DNA of 64,000 nt from contig NC_021237.1 of the NCBI RefSeq assembly GCF_000397205.1, forward strand, positions 1,241,001-1,305,000, written 5' to 3'. This DNA is from Pseudomonas protegens CHA0. GTDB taxonomy: Bacteria > Pseudomonadota > Gammaproteobacteria > Pseudomonadales > Pseudomonadaceae. A model generated the notes under the pieces. That model ran no database searches, was not told where the DNA came from, and was given only the letters and a program-made list of their open reading frames with translations. Shown in pieces: positions 26,064-34,787 of the stretch. The position numbers and the translations under genes were made by a program. Each line of letters opens with the position of its first letter. The first letter of the stretch is position 1.

Positions 26064-29000
26064 ATGATTCGCCGTCGAACCTATCGGAAACTGCCCGTCC
26101 AGCGCTGGCTGTACGGGCCTGTGCTGGTCTGTGCAATATTCGCTTGGGCGGCACCTGCCTACGCCGCTCAGAACCTGTCTTTCAAGTTGGTGCCGGCCTT
26201 TGTCGATCTCGACCCCTTGCCCCTGGCTCCCGCCGAGCAGCGATGGCTGAAAAGCCACCGGACCCTAAGGGTGGGGATTTCCATCGATGACTACCAGCCC
26301 ATCGACATCACTCGCGACCGTAACCGTTACCAGGGCATCAGCGCCGATTACCTGAGCCTGGTGGGCGAGCGCCTGGGGACGTCCATGGAGGTCCTGGGCT
26401 TTTCCGAGCGCGAGCAGGCGGTGGAAGCGCTGCGCAACGGCACCATCGATGTGCTGACCAGTGCCAACGGCTATGAGCGCGGAGCGCCGGGGCTGCGTTT
26501 TACCAGTGACTACATGCCGGACCTGGCGGTGGTCGTGGTGCGTCGGGACGAGCCGCAGCCCAGTGACGACCTGGCGGGCAAGAAGGTGGTGCTGCTGGAC
26601 GGCTACGCCAATGCCGCCCAGGTCCATGCGGCCTATCCCGACAGCCAGATCATGCTTTCACCGAACCTCTACAGCGGCCTGGAAGCGGTGAAGCAGGGGG
26701 ATGCCGACGCCTTCATCGGCAACGAGGTGATCGTTCGCGCCTACAAGGCCCTGCGTCCCTACCTGGGGTTGCAGATCCACGTGGAAAGCCGCCTGCCGCC
26801 CACCGGCTTCGCCTTCGCCACCCGCGACAGCAATGTGCTGCTGGCACAGTTGCTGGAAAAGGCCCTGCAAAGCATCGATGAATCCATACGCCGGGAAATC
26901 CAGGCACGCTGGACCACTGGCCTTGGGGCGAGCAACTTCGCCGAGCCGATCGAGCTCAGCGCCCAGGAACAGGCCTGGATCCTCCAGCACCAGCATGTGG
27001 TGGTGGCCTCCCAGCAATACCCGCCCCATGTGTTCAAGGACAAGGAAGGCCAGTGGACCGGCCTCAATATCGACCTGCTCAACCGTATCTCGCGCATGAC
27101 CGGGCTGCATTTCGTGCAGAAGGAAAGCCAGACTACTGCCCAGACTCTGGAACTGCTGGAAAGCGGGGAGGCGCAGATGAACACCACCCTCACGGCCAGC
27201 GATGACCGGCGGCTGTTCCTGAACTTCTCCCATGCCTTCGGCGGCGCGGCCTGGGTGTTCGTGGTGCGTCCCGAGGACCGGCGCCTGAGCAGCCTGAAGC
27301 AGATGGCGGGGGAGGTGCTGGTGCTTCCGGCCCGGCACACCCTGGAGAGTTTTATCCGGCGCAACTACCCGGACATTCGCCTGCGCAGCGTTGCCAGCTA
27401 TGAAGAGGCCCGGGCCCTGGTCAGCAATGGCGAGGCCATGGCGACTATCCAGAGCGAGGTGCAAGCCCTGGGGCCGGCCGAGACCGGGGTGATGGTAGGG
27501 CGCAGTGTCGAGGGCACCTGGTCGGCCGACGAGTTTTCCGTGCGCAAGGACCAGCCCGAGCTGCTGAGCATTCTCAACAAGGCACTGGAAGCCTTGCCGG
27601 TAGCGGAGCTCAGCGCTCTGCGCCTGAAATGGCTGGGGGCTACGCCAGTGCCGGTGCCTGCCTGGCAGCGCGTGCCGAACTGGGTGTATTGGGCGATTGC
27701 CACAGCGCTGCTGTTCGGCCTGATTTCCCTGGCCTGGAACAGTCGCCTCAAGCGCCAGATCCAGCAGCGATTGCTGGCTGAACAGCGGCTCAATGATCAA
27801 CTGGTGTTCAAGCGGGCCTTGCTCGACGGTATTCCCAACCCGATTTTCGTGCGCGACCTGCAGGGGCGTTTGATGACCTGCAACAAGAGTTATGAACAGC
27901 AATTGGGCACCAGCCTGGCGCAGATCCAGGGGCGGCAACTGACCGAACTGGACATCCTGCCGCCGGCCACCGCCCAGCAGTTGCATGGTGAGTTCATGCA
28001 GTTGCTGGCCTCCGGTGAGTCGGTGTTCGCCGACCGACAGGTGGAGTCCAGGGATGGCCCTATCGATGTCTATCAGTGGGCGGTGCCCTTCTACAGTGCA
28101 GAAGGGCAGTTGCAGGGCTTGCTGGGCGGCTGGATCGACATCACCGAGCGCAAGCGCCTGGAGAACCAACTGGTGGAGGCGCGCCAGGCGGCCGATCAGG
28201 CCAACGCGGCGAAGACGGCTTTCCTGTCCACCATGAGCCACGAGATCCGCACACCGATGACCGCCATCCTTGGCCTGCTGGAACTGGAGAAAGAGCAGGC
28301 GCGGCTGCGCGGCGTGCCCTTTTCCGAAGCCCTGCGGGTGGCTTACCAGTCTGCCCAGGAATTGATCGGCCTGATGGGCGATAGCCTGGACCTGGCCAAG
28401 ATCGAGGCCGGGTATATGCACCTGGTGCCCCAGGTCACCGCCCTCAAGCCGTTTTTCGAGAGTATCCGGCAGTTGTTCGAGGTCACGGCGCGCAACCAGG
28501 GCGTGCAGTTGCAGCTGGTGTTCAGTGAGCGGGCCAAGGGCCGTTATCTGTTCGACCCGGCGCGCCTGCGCCAGGTAGTGCACAACCTGTTGAGCAACGC
28601 GCTGAAATTCACCGCCCAGGGCGAGGTGCGGATGACGGTGGAGTGCCAGCCTGACGAGTCCGGCCTTGAGTGCCTGCGCATCAGTGTTGCGGACACCGGC
28701 CGCGGTATCAGCGCCGAGCAGCAGGCCAAGCTGTTCACGCCTTTTGTCCAGGCCGATGCCATGACCTCGTCGGCCTACGGCGGCACCGGGCTGGGGTTGA
28801 GTATCTGCCGGCAACTGGTGGAACTGATGGGCGGGCGGATTCACCTGCTCAGCGAGCCTGGGGTCGGTACCGTGGTGTCGCTGGAGTTGTACCTGGAGCG
28901 GGTCAGTGACGATTTCGAGTCTGGGCCGGCGTCGACGCAGGAACGTCCGCCGAGCCGGAGCATGGAGGTGCTGGTGGTGGATGACTTGAGCGCCAACCGC

Positions 29001-29666
29001 ATGGTCCTGTGCCAGCAACTGATGTTCCTCGGGCACCGGGTGGTGGCCTGTGACAATGCCCGGGAGGCGTTGCAGCAATGGCGTGGCGGCACCTTCGACG
29101 TGGTGATGACTGACTGCAACATGCCGGACATGAGCGGCTACGCCCTGGCCGAGGCGATACGCCAGGCCGAGGCACAGGAAGGGCGAGGGCGTTGTCCGGT
29201 GATCGGCTGCACCGCCAATGCCTTTGAAGACGAACGCGAGCGCTGCGAGGAGGCCGGAATGGATCAACTGCTGGTCAAGCCGGTAACCCTGGATCAGTTG
29301 GCCCAGGCCCTGGCGCGCTTCCTGCCGCCGCCATCCTTCAACATCCAGACCTTGCGCAGCATGACCCAGGCCGACGACCAGGTGCTGCAACGCATGCTGC
29401 ACGAGTTGTTGCGCAACCTCGCCGAGGAGCAGCAGGCGCTGGAAGCGGCGCACCAGGCCCGCGACCGGGAACGCCTAGGGGGTACCCTGCATCGGCTCAA
29501 GGGCGTGTGCTGCCTGATCGATGCCCTGCCCCTGGCCAGGGCCTGTATCGAGCTCGAGGGGCTGGTCAAGGGGCGGCAGGACGAGGCCATCGATCGTCAT
29601 TGGCCATTGTTGCTGGAGGTCATCGCCAGCTTGCGCAGTGATATCCAGGCTGTCCTGGATGATTAA
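26064..29666 (+). CDS. Unorthodox sensor histidine kinase with two periplasmic SBP domains (RocS1/EvgS-like)
   Basis: The 1200-residue inner-membrane sensor begins with a signal/anchor (WLYGPVLVCAIFAWAAPAYA). Two tandem type-3 solute-binding (Venus flytrap) domains follow at about 60-285 and 300-535, then a membrane span near 538-560 (WVYWAIATALLFGLISLAW). A PAS domain lies near 585-695, and HisKA has phospho-acceptor His726 in STMSHEIRTPM. After the HATPase (GTGLGLSICRQLVELMGG) come a receiver with Asp1017 (TDCNMPDMSG) and an Hpt domain with His1143 (LHRLKGVC). This is the full BvgS/EvgS/RocS1 phosphorelay architecture. ATG 26064 has GGGAGG upstream. The next genes, REC-EAL and a NarL-type regulator, match the Roc (Sad) locus that controls fimbriae and biofilm in P. 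aeruginosa; orthology is inferred from architecture and order. Confidence 0.9.
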   Translation: MIRRRTYRKLPVQRWLYGPVLVCAIFAWAAPAYAAQNLSFKLVPAFVDLDPLPLAPAEQRWLKSHRTLRVGISIDDYQPIDITRDRNRYQGISADYLSLVGERLGTSMEVLGFSEREQAVEALRNGTIDVLTSANGYERGAPGLRFTSDYMPDLAVVVVRRDEPQPSDDLAGKKVVLLDGYANAAQVHAAYPDSQIMLSPNLYSGLEAVKQGDADAFIGNEVIVRAYKALRPYLGLQIHVESRLPPTGFAFATRDSNVLLAQLLEKALQSIDESIRREIQARWTTGLGASNFAEPIELSAQEQAWILQHQHVVVASQQYPPHVFKDKEGQWTGLNIDLLNRISRMTGLHFVQKESQTTAQTLELLESGEAQMNTTLTASDDRRLFLNFSHAFGGAAWVFVVRPEDRRLSSLKQMAGEVLVLPARHTLESFIRRNYPDIRLRSVASYEEARALVSNGEAMATIQSEVQALGPAETGVMVGRSVEGTWSADEFSVRKDQPELLSILNKALEALPVAELSALRLKWLGATPVPVPAWQRVPNWVYWAIATALLFGLISLAWNSRLKRQIQQRLLAEQRLNDQLVFKRALLDGIPNPIFVRDLQGRLMTCNKSYEQQLGTSLAQIQGRQLTELDILPPATAQQLHGEFMQLLASGESVFADRQVESRDGPIDVYQWAVPFYSAEGQLQGLLGGWIDITERKRLENQLVEARQAADQANAAKTAFLSTMSHEIRTPMTAILGLLELEKEQARLRGVPFSEALRVAYQSAQELIGLMGDSLDLAKIEAGYMHLVPQVTALKPFFESIRQLFEVTARNQGVQLQLVFSERAKGRYLFDPARLRQVVHNLLSNALKFTAQGEVRMTVECQPDESGLECLRISVADTGRGISAEQQAKLFTPFVQADAMTSSAYGGTGLGLSICRQLVELMGGRIHLLSEPGVGTVVSLELYLERVSDDFESGPASTQERPPSRSMEVLVVDDLSANRMVLCQQLMFLGHRVVACDNAREALQQWRGGTFDVVMTDCNMPDMSGYALAEAIRQAEAQEGRGRCPVIGCTANAFEDERERCEEAGMDQLLVKPVTLDQLAQALARFLPPPSFNIQTLRSMTQADDQVLQRMLHELLRNLAEEQQALEAAHQARDRERLGGTLHRLKGVCCLIDALPLARACIELEGLVKGRQDEAIDRHWPLLLEVIASLRSDIQAVLDD

Positions 29667-29756
29667 GACTTGTCCTATGTGTGTGTAGGAATTGTCTGAT
29701 TAACCTGCCGGCTCGTTGTGGATACTTGCCACGCACGTCGTACCGGAGGTTGCCCC

Positions 29757-31016
29757 ATGCATTCGCTTAAAGTGCTGATTCTCGAAGATAACTCGTTCCA
29801 ATTGATGGCCCTGCACCAGATGCTCAACGCCAATGGCGTGTTCAATGTGCTGACCGCCGAGAGTGTCGAGGCCGCGCGGCGTTCGCTGGACAGCAAGGGG
29901 CCGGTGGATATCGCCATCTGCGACCTGTACCTGGAGCAGGCCGACGGGCTGGAGTTGATCCGTGACCTGGCCCGCCAGGAGCGGGCCCGGGCGCTGATCA
30001 TCCTCAGCGATGCTGAAGAGGATGTGCTGGAGGGGGCGGCCGGCATGGCCCGGGAGCTGGGCCTGAAAGTGCTGGGCTGCCTGCCCAAGCCGGCCTCGGT
30101 GACGGTGATCGGCGACTTGCTCACGGCCTACCAGCAGCACTCCAGGCAGGGGGCGCCGGCGCCGGATCAGGCGTTGCTGCGGGACTTGCTCGGGCTGGAG
30201 CCGTTTTCCCTCGACAGCGTCACCCAGGAGGAAGGGCTGGCGGCGATCCTGGGCCACGGCGTGGCGCATTTCCAGCCGGTCATCCAGCCCCACGGCGAGC
30301 TCCAGGGGGTCGAGGCCCTGGCCCGTTGGCAGCACCCCGAGCGCGGGCTGCTGATGCCCGGGGAGTTTCTGCCATTGATCGAGTTCGCCGGCCTGCAGGA
30401 GATCTTTACCTGGCACATGCTGGAACAGGCCCTGGAGCTGGCGGCCGGGGTGAAGCTGGTGATGGGCCATTCGTTGCCGGTGGCAGTGAACATTCCCATC
30501 GGCATCCTTGAACGGCCGCTGTTTCCCCGTCAGCTGGAGGCCTTGCTCAGGCGTTTCGAAGTGCCAGCCCGGCTGCTGACCCTGGAAATCATCGACACCA
30601 CCCGGCTACAGACCGATACCGCCCATGTGGAGGCGCTGCTGCGCCTGCGGATGATCGGCTGCAAATTGTCCATCGGCGACTTCGGCATCGGCGGCACCAG
30701 CCTGCAGCGCCTGTTGGAACTGCCCTTTACCGAGTTGAAGATTCCCCCGGTGTTCGTGGCGGGCATGGCGGCCGACGAGCGCAAGGTGGCCCTGGTCGGT
30801 GGGGCGATGAACATGGCCCGGCGCATGTCCCTGGGAGTGGTGGTGGCCGGGATCGAGAGCGAGGCCGACTATAAGGCGGCCAAGGCCCTGGGGGCAGCCC
30901 ATCTGCAGGGCTGCTTCCTGGCCGGGCCGATGAGCGCTGCCCAGATGCGCCAGTGGCTGGCGCAGGCGCTGGACCGGGGTGCTGAGGGGGCTGGCGCTGA
31001 GGGCCTGTGTGCCTAG
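29757..31016 (+). CDS. Response regulator with EAL domain (RocR-like), altered DDFG motif
   Basis: The 419-residue cytoplasmic protein has a receiver (residues 1-125; phospho-acceptor Asp56 in ICDLYLEQADG, Lys in LPKPA) and an EAL domain (about 165-405). EAL signatures seen are E186-A-L, VAVNIP (Asn), LEIID and ELKIP (Lys), plus GIES and QGCFLAGP. The metal-binding DDFG motif reads G307-D308-F-G, and the loop-6 Glu of ExxE is Asp (LEIID). Because both Asp residues normally bind metal, c-di-GMP hydrolysis may be weak or lost. In P. aeruginosa, RocR is a c-di-GMP phosphodiesterase that antagonises RocA1. ATG 29757 follows GGAGG, 90 bp after the kinase gene. The last base triplet overlaps the convergent regulator's stop. 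Confidence 0.88.
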   Translation: MHSLKVLILEDNSFQLMALHQMLNANGVFNVLTAESVEAARRSLDSKGPVDIAICDLYLEQADGLELIRDLARQERARALIILSDAEEDVLEGAAGMARELGLKVLGCLPKPASVTVIGDLLTAYQQHSRQGAPAPDQALLRDLLGLEPFSLDSVTQEEGLAAILGHGVAHFQPVIQPHGELQGVEALARWQHPERGLLMPGEFLPLIEFAGLQEIFTWHMLEQALELAAGVKLVMGHSLPVAVNIPIGILERPLFPRQLEALLRRFEVPARLLTLEIIDTTRLQTDTAHVEALLRLRMIGCKLSIGDFGIGGTSLQRLLELPFTELKIPPVFVAGMAADERKVALVGGAMNMARRMSLGVVVAGIESEADYKAAKALGAAHLQGCFLAGPMSAAQMRQWLAQALDRGAEGAGAEGLCA

Positions 31017-31675
31017 GACAGCCCGTGCTCCTGCACGTAGATGTACAGCGCGGCTTCGCTGGACAGGCCGAGCTTGCGCATGGCACTGACCTTCTGCGCA
31101 CTGACGGTCTGCTTGCTGCGGTTGAGTTGCGCGGCAATTTCCCCGACCGCATGGCCAGCGGCCAACAGGCGGATCACTTCCAGCTCCCGCGGCGACAACT
31201 GATCGCTGGAAACCAGGCGGTCCGGCCCCACTTCGCCGGCCAGGCTCAGGGCCTGCTTGATGGCCTGGGCGATGTAGGGCTTGTGTTGCCGCGCCCGGGC
31301 GATGGCAGTCGGCAGCTCGTCCGCCAGGCTGGCCTTGCTCAGCAGGCCCGTTACTCCCAGATCGAGGATCGAGCGGAACAGCCCGGGGTGGTTGAGCATG
31401 GTCACCACCACGATGGGCAGGTCGGGGTGGCGGCGGCGCAGCTGTTCGATCAGGCGCAGGCCGTCGTTCTGCTGTTCGGCTGGCATCATGAAATCCGTCA
31501 CCAGCACATCGCATTCGATCTCCTGCATCAGTTGCGCCAGGGCGGAGGGCGAGCTGGCCTCGCCGACGATGGCCAGGCTGTCGTCCTGTTCCAGGACGGC
31601 GCGCAGGCCAATGAGGAAGATCGGGTGGTCGTCGGCAAGGATGATGCGCAATTTGTTGTTCGTCGTTGCTTTCAA
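31013..31675 (-). CDS. NarL/FixJ-family response regulator (RocA1-like)
   Basis: The protein has 220 residues with a receiver (residues about 8-125; LADDHPIFLIGLRAVL, phospho-acceptor in VLVTDFMMP, Lys in LLSKASL) and a LuxR-type HTH (about 150-210; LSPRELEVIRLLAAGHAVGEIAAQLNRSKQTV). It is of the EvgA/BvgA/RcsB type that pairs with EvgS-like kinases. TTG at 31675 is preferred as start because GGAG lies seven bases upstream; a TTG at 31693 would add six residues. It converges on the REC-EAL gene and their TAG stops share CTAG. The position and partner types support a RocA1-like activator; targets are unknown. Confidence 0.87.
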   Translation of the reverse strand: MKATTNNKLRIILADDHPIFLIGLRAVLEQDDSLAIVGEASSPSALAQLMQEIECDVLVTDFMMPAEQQNDGLRLIEQLRRRHPDLPIVVVTMLNHPGLFRSILDLGVTGLLSKASLADELPTAIARARQHKPYIAQAIKQALSLAGEVGPDRLVSSDQLSPRELEVIRLLAAGHAVGEIAAQLNRSKQTVSAQKVSAMRKLGLSSEAALYIYVQEHGLS

Positions 31676-31883
31676 AGCTGAGCTCCAATGCAAAGGCGGC
31701 GTTGTTTGCGCCTGGTCGGCCGTTTTTCAGCTGTCATATTACCCGTGCATGCTCGATTGACTCAGGTCGGCAGCAGTAGGTGTGGCGAACTTTCTTCTCT
31801 GAGCGATGGTCACTTGAATGTCAGAAAGCTACCGGCATTTTTGTTTTCGAACCTTTAATTCGAGCTATTGAGTGGTGATCTAG

Positions 31884-32171
31884 ATGGAAAGTATCAGTCT
31901 TTTATTGAGTGAGGCCCTGAGCCCTTACCAGGTTGCTCTGACGCCTTGCGGGGCTCGGGGCGAATGCCTGGTGACCTTGAAGAATGCTGCCGGCGCCATC
32001 GTGGTGGAGCGTGAGGTCAATCGGGCCCAGCTCACTGACAAGCGCCTGCTCACTGATGTGGTGGACGGCCTGCACCGTGATGTGCTGATCGCCGAAGGCC
32101 GGCTCGAACCCTGCGTGATCGCCGCCCTGCGCCATGCCGCCGAAGACAAGGCGTTCGCCCGGCGCAATTGA
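31884..32171 (+). CDS. DUF3509 domain protein
   Basis: This 95-residue protein fits the Pseudomonas-restricted DUF3509 family (LLSEALSPYQVALTPCGARGECLVTL, then VEREVNRAQL and LEPCVIAALRHAAED). It has three cysteines and no signal or membrane segment. Function unknown. It stands alone with a weak Shine-Dalgarno, divergent from the RocA1-like gene, and its transcript ends at the terminator at 32291-32327. The 120-base 3' leader to that terminator is structured and could hold a small RNA. Confidence 0.82.
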   Translation: MESISLLLSEALSPYQVALTPCGARGECLVTLKNAAGAIVVEREVNRAQLTDKRLLTDVVDGLHRDVLIAEGRLEPCVIAALRHAAEDKAFARRN

Positions 32172-32290
32172 TCTGAAATTTTACGGAACCTTCCGCCAGG
32201 CCCGTCAGTCAGACTCAGTATCAGCAGGATCAGGCATTGTGCTCCGGTGCTTGTGGCCTGCTGGTACGGGTCTGCAAAGACCACGTTTAA
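32172..32290 (+). ncRNA. Possible 3'-UTR-derived or independent small RNA ahead of a terminator
   Basis: Between the DUF3509 stop and a strong terminator lie about 119 bases without an ORF, holding several short hairpins (for example GGGTCTGCAAAGACC at 32268-32282). The layout of non-coding sequence plus terminator is what small RNAs look like, but a plain 3' UTR explains it equally well. No known family was recognised. Confidence 0.25.
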
Positions 32291-32327
32291 CCCCGAGTCG
32301 TCTCCCCACTTCTCGGGGTTTCTTTTT
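32291..32327 (+). terminator. Rho-independent terminator
   Basis: CCCCGAG (32291-32297) and CTCGGGG (32312-32318) form the stem, followed by TTTCTTTTT. It ends the DUF3509 transcript, with the convergent binding-protein gene beginning its 3' end at 32340. Confidence 0.88.
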
Positions 32328-32339
32328 GCCCGGCGTTTG

Positions 32340-33191
32340 TCAGTGGTCCTTCAAGTCCTGGAAGTAGGCCCGGGCATCGGCGCGGTATTCATCGCGCATT
32401 CCGGGGTCCAGCCAGGCGGCATACAACTCCACCAGTCGCTCCTCGCGCAGCTTGAGCAGGGCCTGGTTGATCCGGGTGATGGCTTTGCGGCCCTGCGGGG
32501 TATCGGAGCAGCCGACGTGGATTTCCTGATACTTGCTGGTGCCTTCGACCGGGTAGAACTCCAGATCCTGCGGGTCCATGCCCTGCTGCACGGCCTGGTA
32601 GCGGATTTCCGGCCAGTAGCCCAACAGCAGTTGCAGGCGCCCCAGGCGCTGCATCTGCAGCAGGCTGCCCAGGGCGTCGTTGCCGTAGTGGGCGCGGATT
32701 TGCTGCGGAGCAACCTGCTGCAGCAGGTTGTCGAGCTGTTGCCCGTAGCTGCGCTCGGCCACCACCCCGATCAGTTCCTTGCCGCTGTCGAGCAGGCCAT
32801 GCAGGTCGACCTTGCCGTCATGGATGAAGTGCGCGATCTGTTCACGGTCGGCACGGCGGATCGCCAGGCCATTGCTCAGCACTCGAAAGCTGGTGATGGA
32901 AAAGGCCACCCATTGCGCACGCTCCTTGTTCCAGATCAGCGCCGGATCACAGGTGAAGCTAGGGTCGCGCAACATCTGCATGCCCCGGGCGCGATTGACC
33001 CGTACCAGTTCGTGCTGGTACTCCGGCAGGCTGGCAATCAATTGCGGCATCAGCAGGTCGACCACTCCTCGACCTTTTTGCTGGCCCTCGAAAATATTCA
33101 GCGGCGGCAGGTCGCGCAGCAGCCAGGTGAGCATTTCGCCGGCGTGGCCGGGGGCGCAGGGCAGCCACAGCAGGCAGGTCGCGAGCGCCAT
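32340..33191 (-). CDS. Periplasmic substrate-binding (SBP_bac_3-like, TIGR02285-type) protein
   Basis: The 283-residue exported protein has an N-terminal signal (ALATCLLWLPCAPGHAGE) and then a type-3 solute-binding-like fold (LTWLLRDLPPLNIFEGQQKGRG; RVNRARGMQMLR; DTPQGRKAITRINQALLKL; RYQAVQQGMDP). Such stand-alone proteins are annotated as TIGR02285 family, with no linked permease, and are common in Pseudomonas. No transport genes lie nearby, so it may sense rather than import. ATG 33191 was used; a TTG at 33197 is two codons upstream. The signal peptide lacks upstream positive charge from this start, so the true start may be earlier and non-canonical. Confidence 0.75.
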   Translation of the reverse strand: MALATCLLWLPCAPGHAGEMLTWLLRDLPPLNIFEGQQKGRGVVDLLMPQLIASLPEYQHELVRVNRARGMQMLRDPSFTCDPALIWNKERAQWVAFSITSFRVLSNGLAIRRADREQIAHFIHDGKVDLHGLLDSGKELIGVVAERSYGQQLDNLLQQVAPQQIRAHYGNDALGSLLQMQRLGRLQLLLGYWPEIRYQAVQQGMDPQDLEFYPVEGTSKYQEIHVGCSDTPQGRKAITRINQALLKLREERLVELYAAWLDPGMRDEYRADARAYFQDLKDH

Positions 33192-33267
33192 CGTCAACCG
33201 GCCAAGGCCTGGCCTCGGGCGTCGCTGGGCCCGTTGCGGGGGGGCAGTGTGAGACGGCTGTTTCAGC

Positions 33268-34467
33268 TTAGATTGCCCCAGAGTTGCGCAGGTCCTGGAT
33301 CTGCTCGCTGCTGTAGCCCAGGCCGGCCAGAACTTCGCTGGAGTGTTCGCCGAGCTCGGGGCCGACCCAGTCGGCCGAGCCCGGAGTCTGCGAGAGCTTT
33401 GGCACGATGCCGGGCATCTTGAAGGCCTTGCCGTCCGGCAGCCTGGCCTGGAGGAACATTTCCCGGGCGAGGAATTGCGGGTCGTGGAACATGTCCTCGG
33501 CGCTGAAGATCCGGCTCGCCGGGACTTCGGCCTGGTTCAACTGCTCCAGCACCTGCTCCAGGGGCAGGGACGCCACCCAGCGATCGATCACCCCATAGAG
33601 TTCGTCGCGGCGGGTGTCGCGCCCGTCGTTGCTGGCCAGGGCCGGGTCATTGGCCAGGTCCTCACGGCCGATCAGGAGCATGAAGCGCTTGAAGATCGCA
33701 TCGCCGTTGGCGCCGATCTGCACGTGCTTGCCGTCGGCACTGGTGTGGATCGACGAAGGGGTGATGCCGGGCATGATGTTGCCACTGCGTTCGCGGATGA
33801 AACCGAATACATCGAACTCCGGAACCATGCTTTCCATCATGGCGAAGATCGCCTCGTACAGCGCCACGTCCACCACCTGCCCCTGGCCGCCGTTGACCTC
33901 GCGGTGACGCAGCGCCATCAGCGCGCCGATCACCCCCCACAGGGCAGCGATGGAGTCGCCGATGGAAATTCCGGTGCGCACCGGTGGGCGGTCCTCGAAA
34001 CCGGTGATGTAGCGCAGGCCGCCCATGGATTCGCCCACCGCGCCGAAGCCCGGTTGGTCCTTCATCGGCCCGGTCTGGCCAAAGCCCGATAGCCGCACCA
34101 TCACCAGTTTGGGGTTGAGGGCGTGCAGCACGTCCCAGCCCAGGCCGAGTTTTTCCAGCACGCCGGGGCGAAAGTTCTCGATCAGGATGTCCGCTTCGCC
34201 CAGCAGTTGCTTGAGCACCGCCAGGCCTTCCGGGTGCTTGAGGTTCAGGGTCAGGGACTTCTTGTTGCGTGCCTGGACGAACCACCACAGCGAGGTGCCT
34301 TCATACAGCTTGCGCCACTTGCGCAGCGGATCACCGCCATCGGGTGACTCGACCTTGATCACCTCGGCACCGAACTCGGCGCAGATGCGCGCGGCGAAAG
34401 GGCCGGCGATCAGGGTGCCGAGTTCTATCACTTTCAATCCGGCGAGGGGCTTGCTGAGGCTGGTCAT
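33268..34467 (-). CDS. CaiB/BaiF (class III) CoA-transferase
   Basis: The 399-residue protein is a family III CoA-transferase. It opens PLAGLKVIELGTLIAGPFAARICAEFGAEVIKVE, with the family's conserved GADVIKVE-like strand, then ADILIENFRPGVLEKLGLGW and RLSGFGQTGPMKDQPGF near residue 130, and IAALWGVIGALMALRHR near 190. These homodimers form interlocked rings and move CoA between carboxylic acids; the catalytic Asp is not assigned here. The substrate is unknown because no catabolic genes adjoin it. ATG 34467 fits the family start. Confidence 0.88.
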   Translation of the reverse strand: MTSLSKPLAGLKVIELGTLIAGPFAARICAEFGAEVIKVESPDGGDPLRKWRKLYEGTSLWWFVQARNKKSLTLNLKHPEGLAVLKQLLGEADILIENFRPGVLEKLGLGWDVLHALNPKLVMVRLSGFGQTGPMKDQPGFGAVGESMGGLRYITGFEDRPPVRTGISIGDSIAALWGVIGALMALRHREVNGGQGQVVDVALYEAIFAMMESMVPEFDVFGFIRERSGNIMPGITPSSIHTSADGKHVQIGANGDAIFKRFMLLIGREDLANDPALASNDGRDTRRDELYGVIDRWVASLPLEQVLEQLNQAEVPASRIFSAEDMFHDPQFLAREMFLQARLPDGKAFKMPGIVPKLSQTPGSADWVGPELGEHSSEVLAGLGYSSEQIQDLRNSGAI

Positions 34468-34787
34468 GGGGCATCCGCTGGGCAGGAAAATCCGCCTAGC
34501 CTAGACCATTGGTCGCCATTAAGGCAGCGCCTGACGCCTGCCTTTGCCGATTATTTCCCGCTCGGGCCAAGGATTATTGTGCTTCTCATTCCATTGGGCG
34601 GCAGGGTTTAATGACGCCGCTTGAAAAAAGAGCGGTTGCGAAAGCTGTAAAAGGGTCTATGCAGCGATGGATGCCTTGCGGCTGTTTGCCGAGCGATCCT
34701 CCTGATATTTCTTGTTACAAATGTCGCCTGTAAATTTTACATGTGATGAATTGAAAACCTTACATGTGATGTTCTAGTCTCTGCGCC
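34468..34787. other. 320-bp intergenic region with phased direct repeats upstream of the psp-like operon
   Basis: Most of this stretch holds no gene that I can support. Its distal part (34715-34771) carries the repeated boxes listed separately, so it is the promoter region for the DUF2170-PspA-flotillin operon and the divergent CoA-transferase gene. Confidence 0.6.
34715..34771 (+). promoter_or_regulatory. Three helically phased TTACATGTGATG-type boxes
   Basis: TTACATGTGATG occurs exactly at 34737-34748 and 34760-34771, and a diverged copy, TTACAAATGTCG, at 34715-34726. The spacings are 22 and 23 bp, about two helical turns. Each full copy contains the palindrome ACATGT. The last box ends 16 bases before the DUF2170 ATG, so a bound regulator would block or start transcription there. 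The arrangement is seen; the regulator is unknown. Confidence 0.6.

Noticed and set aside
29757..31016. Calling the EAL protein an active c-di-GMP phosphodiesterase
   Set aside because: The DDFG motif is GDFG, so activity is not assumed.
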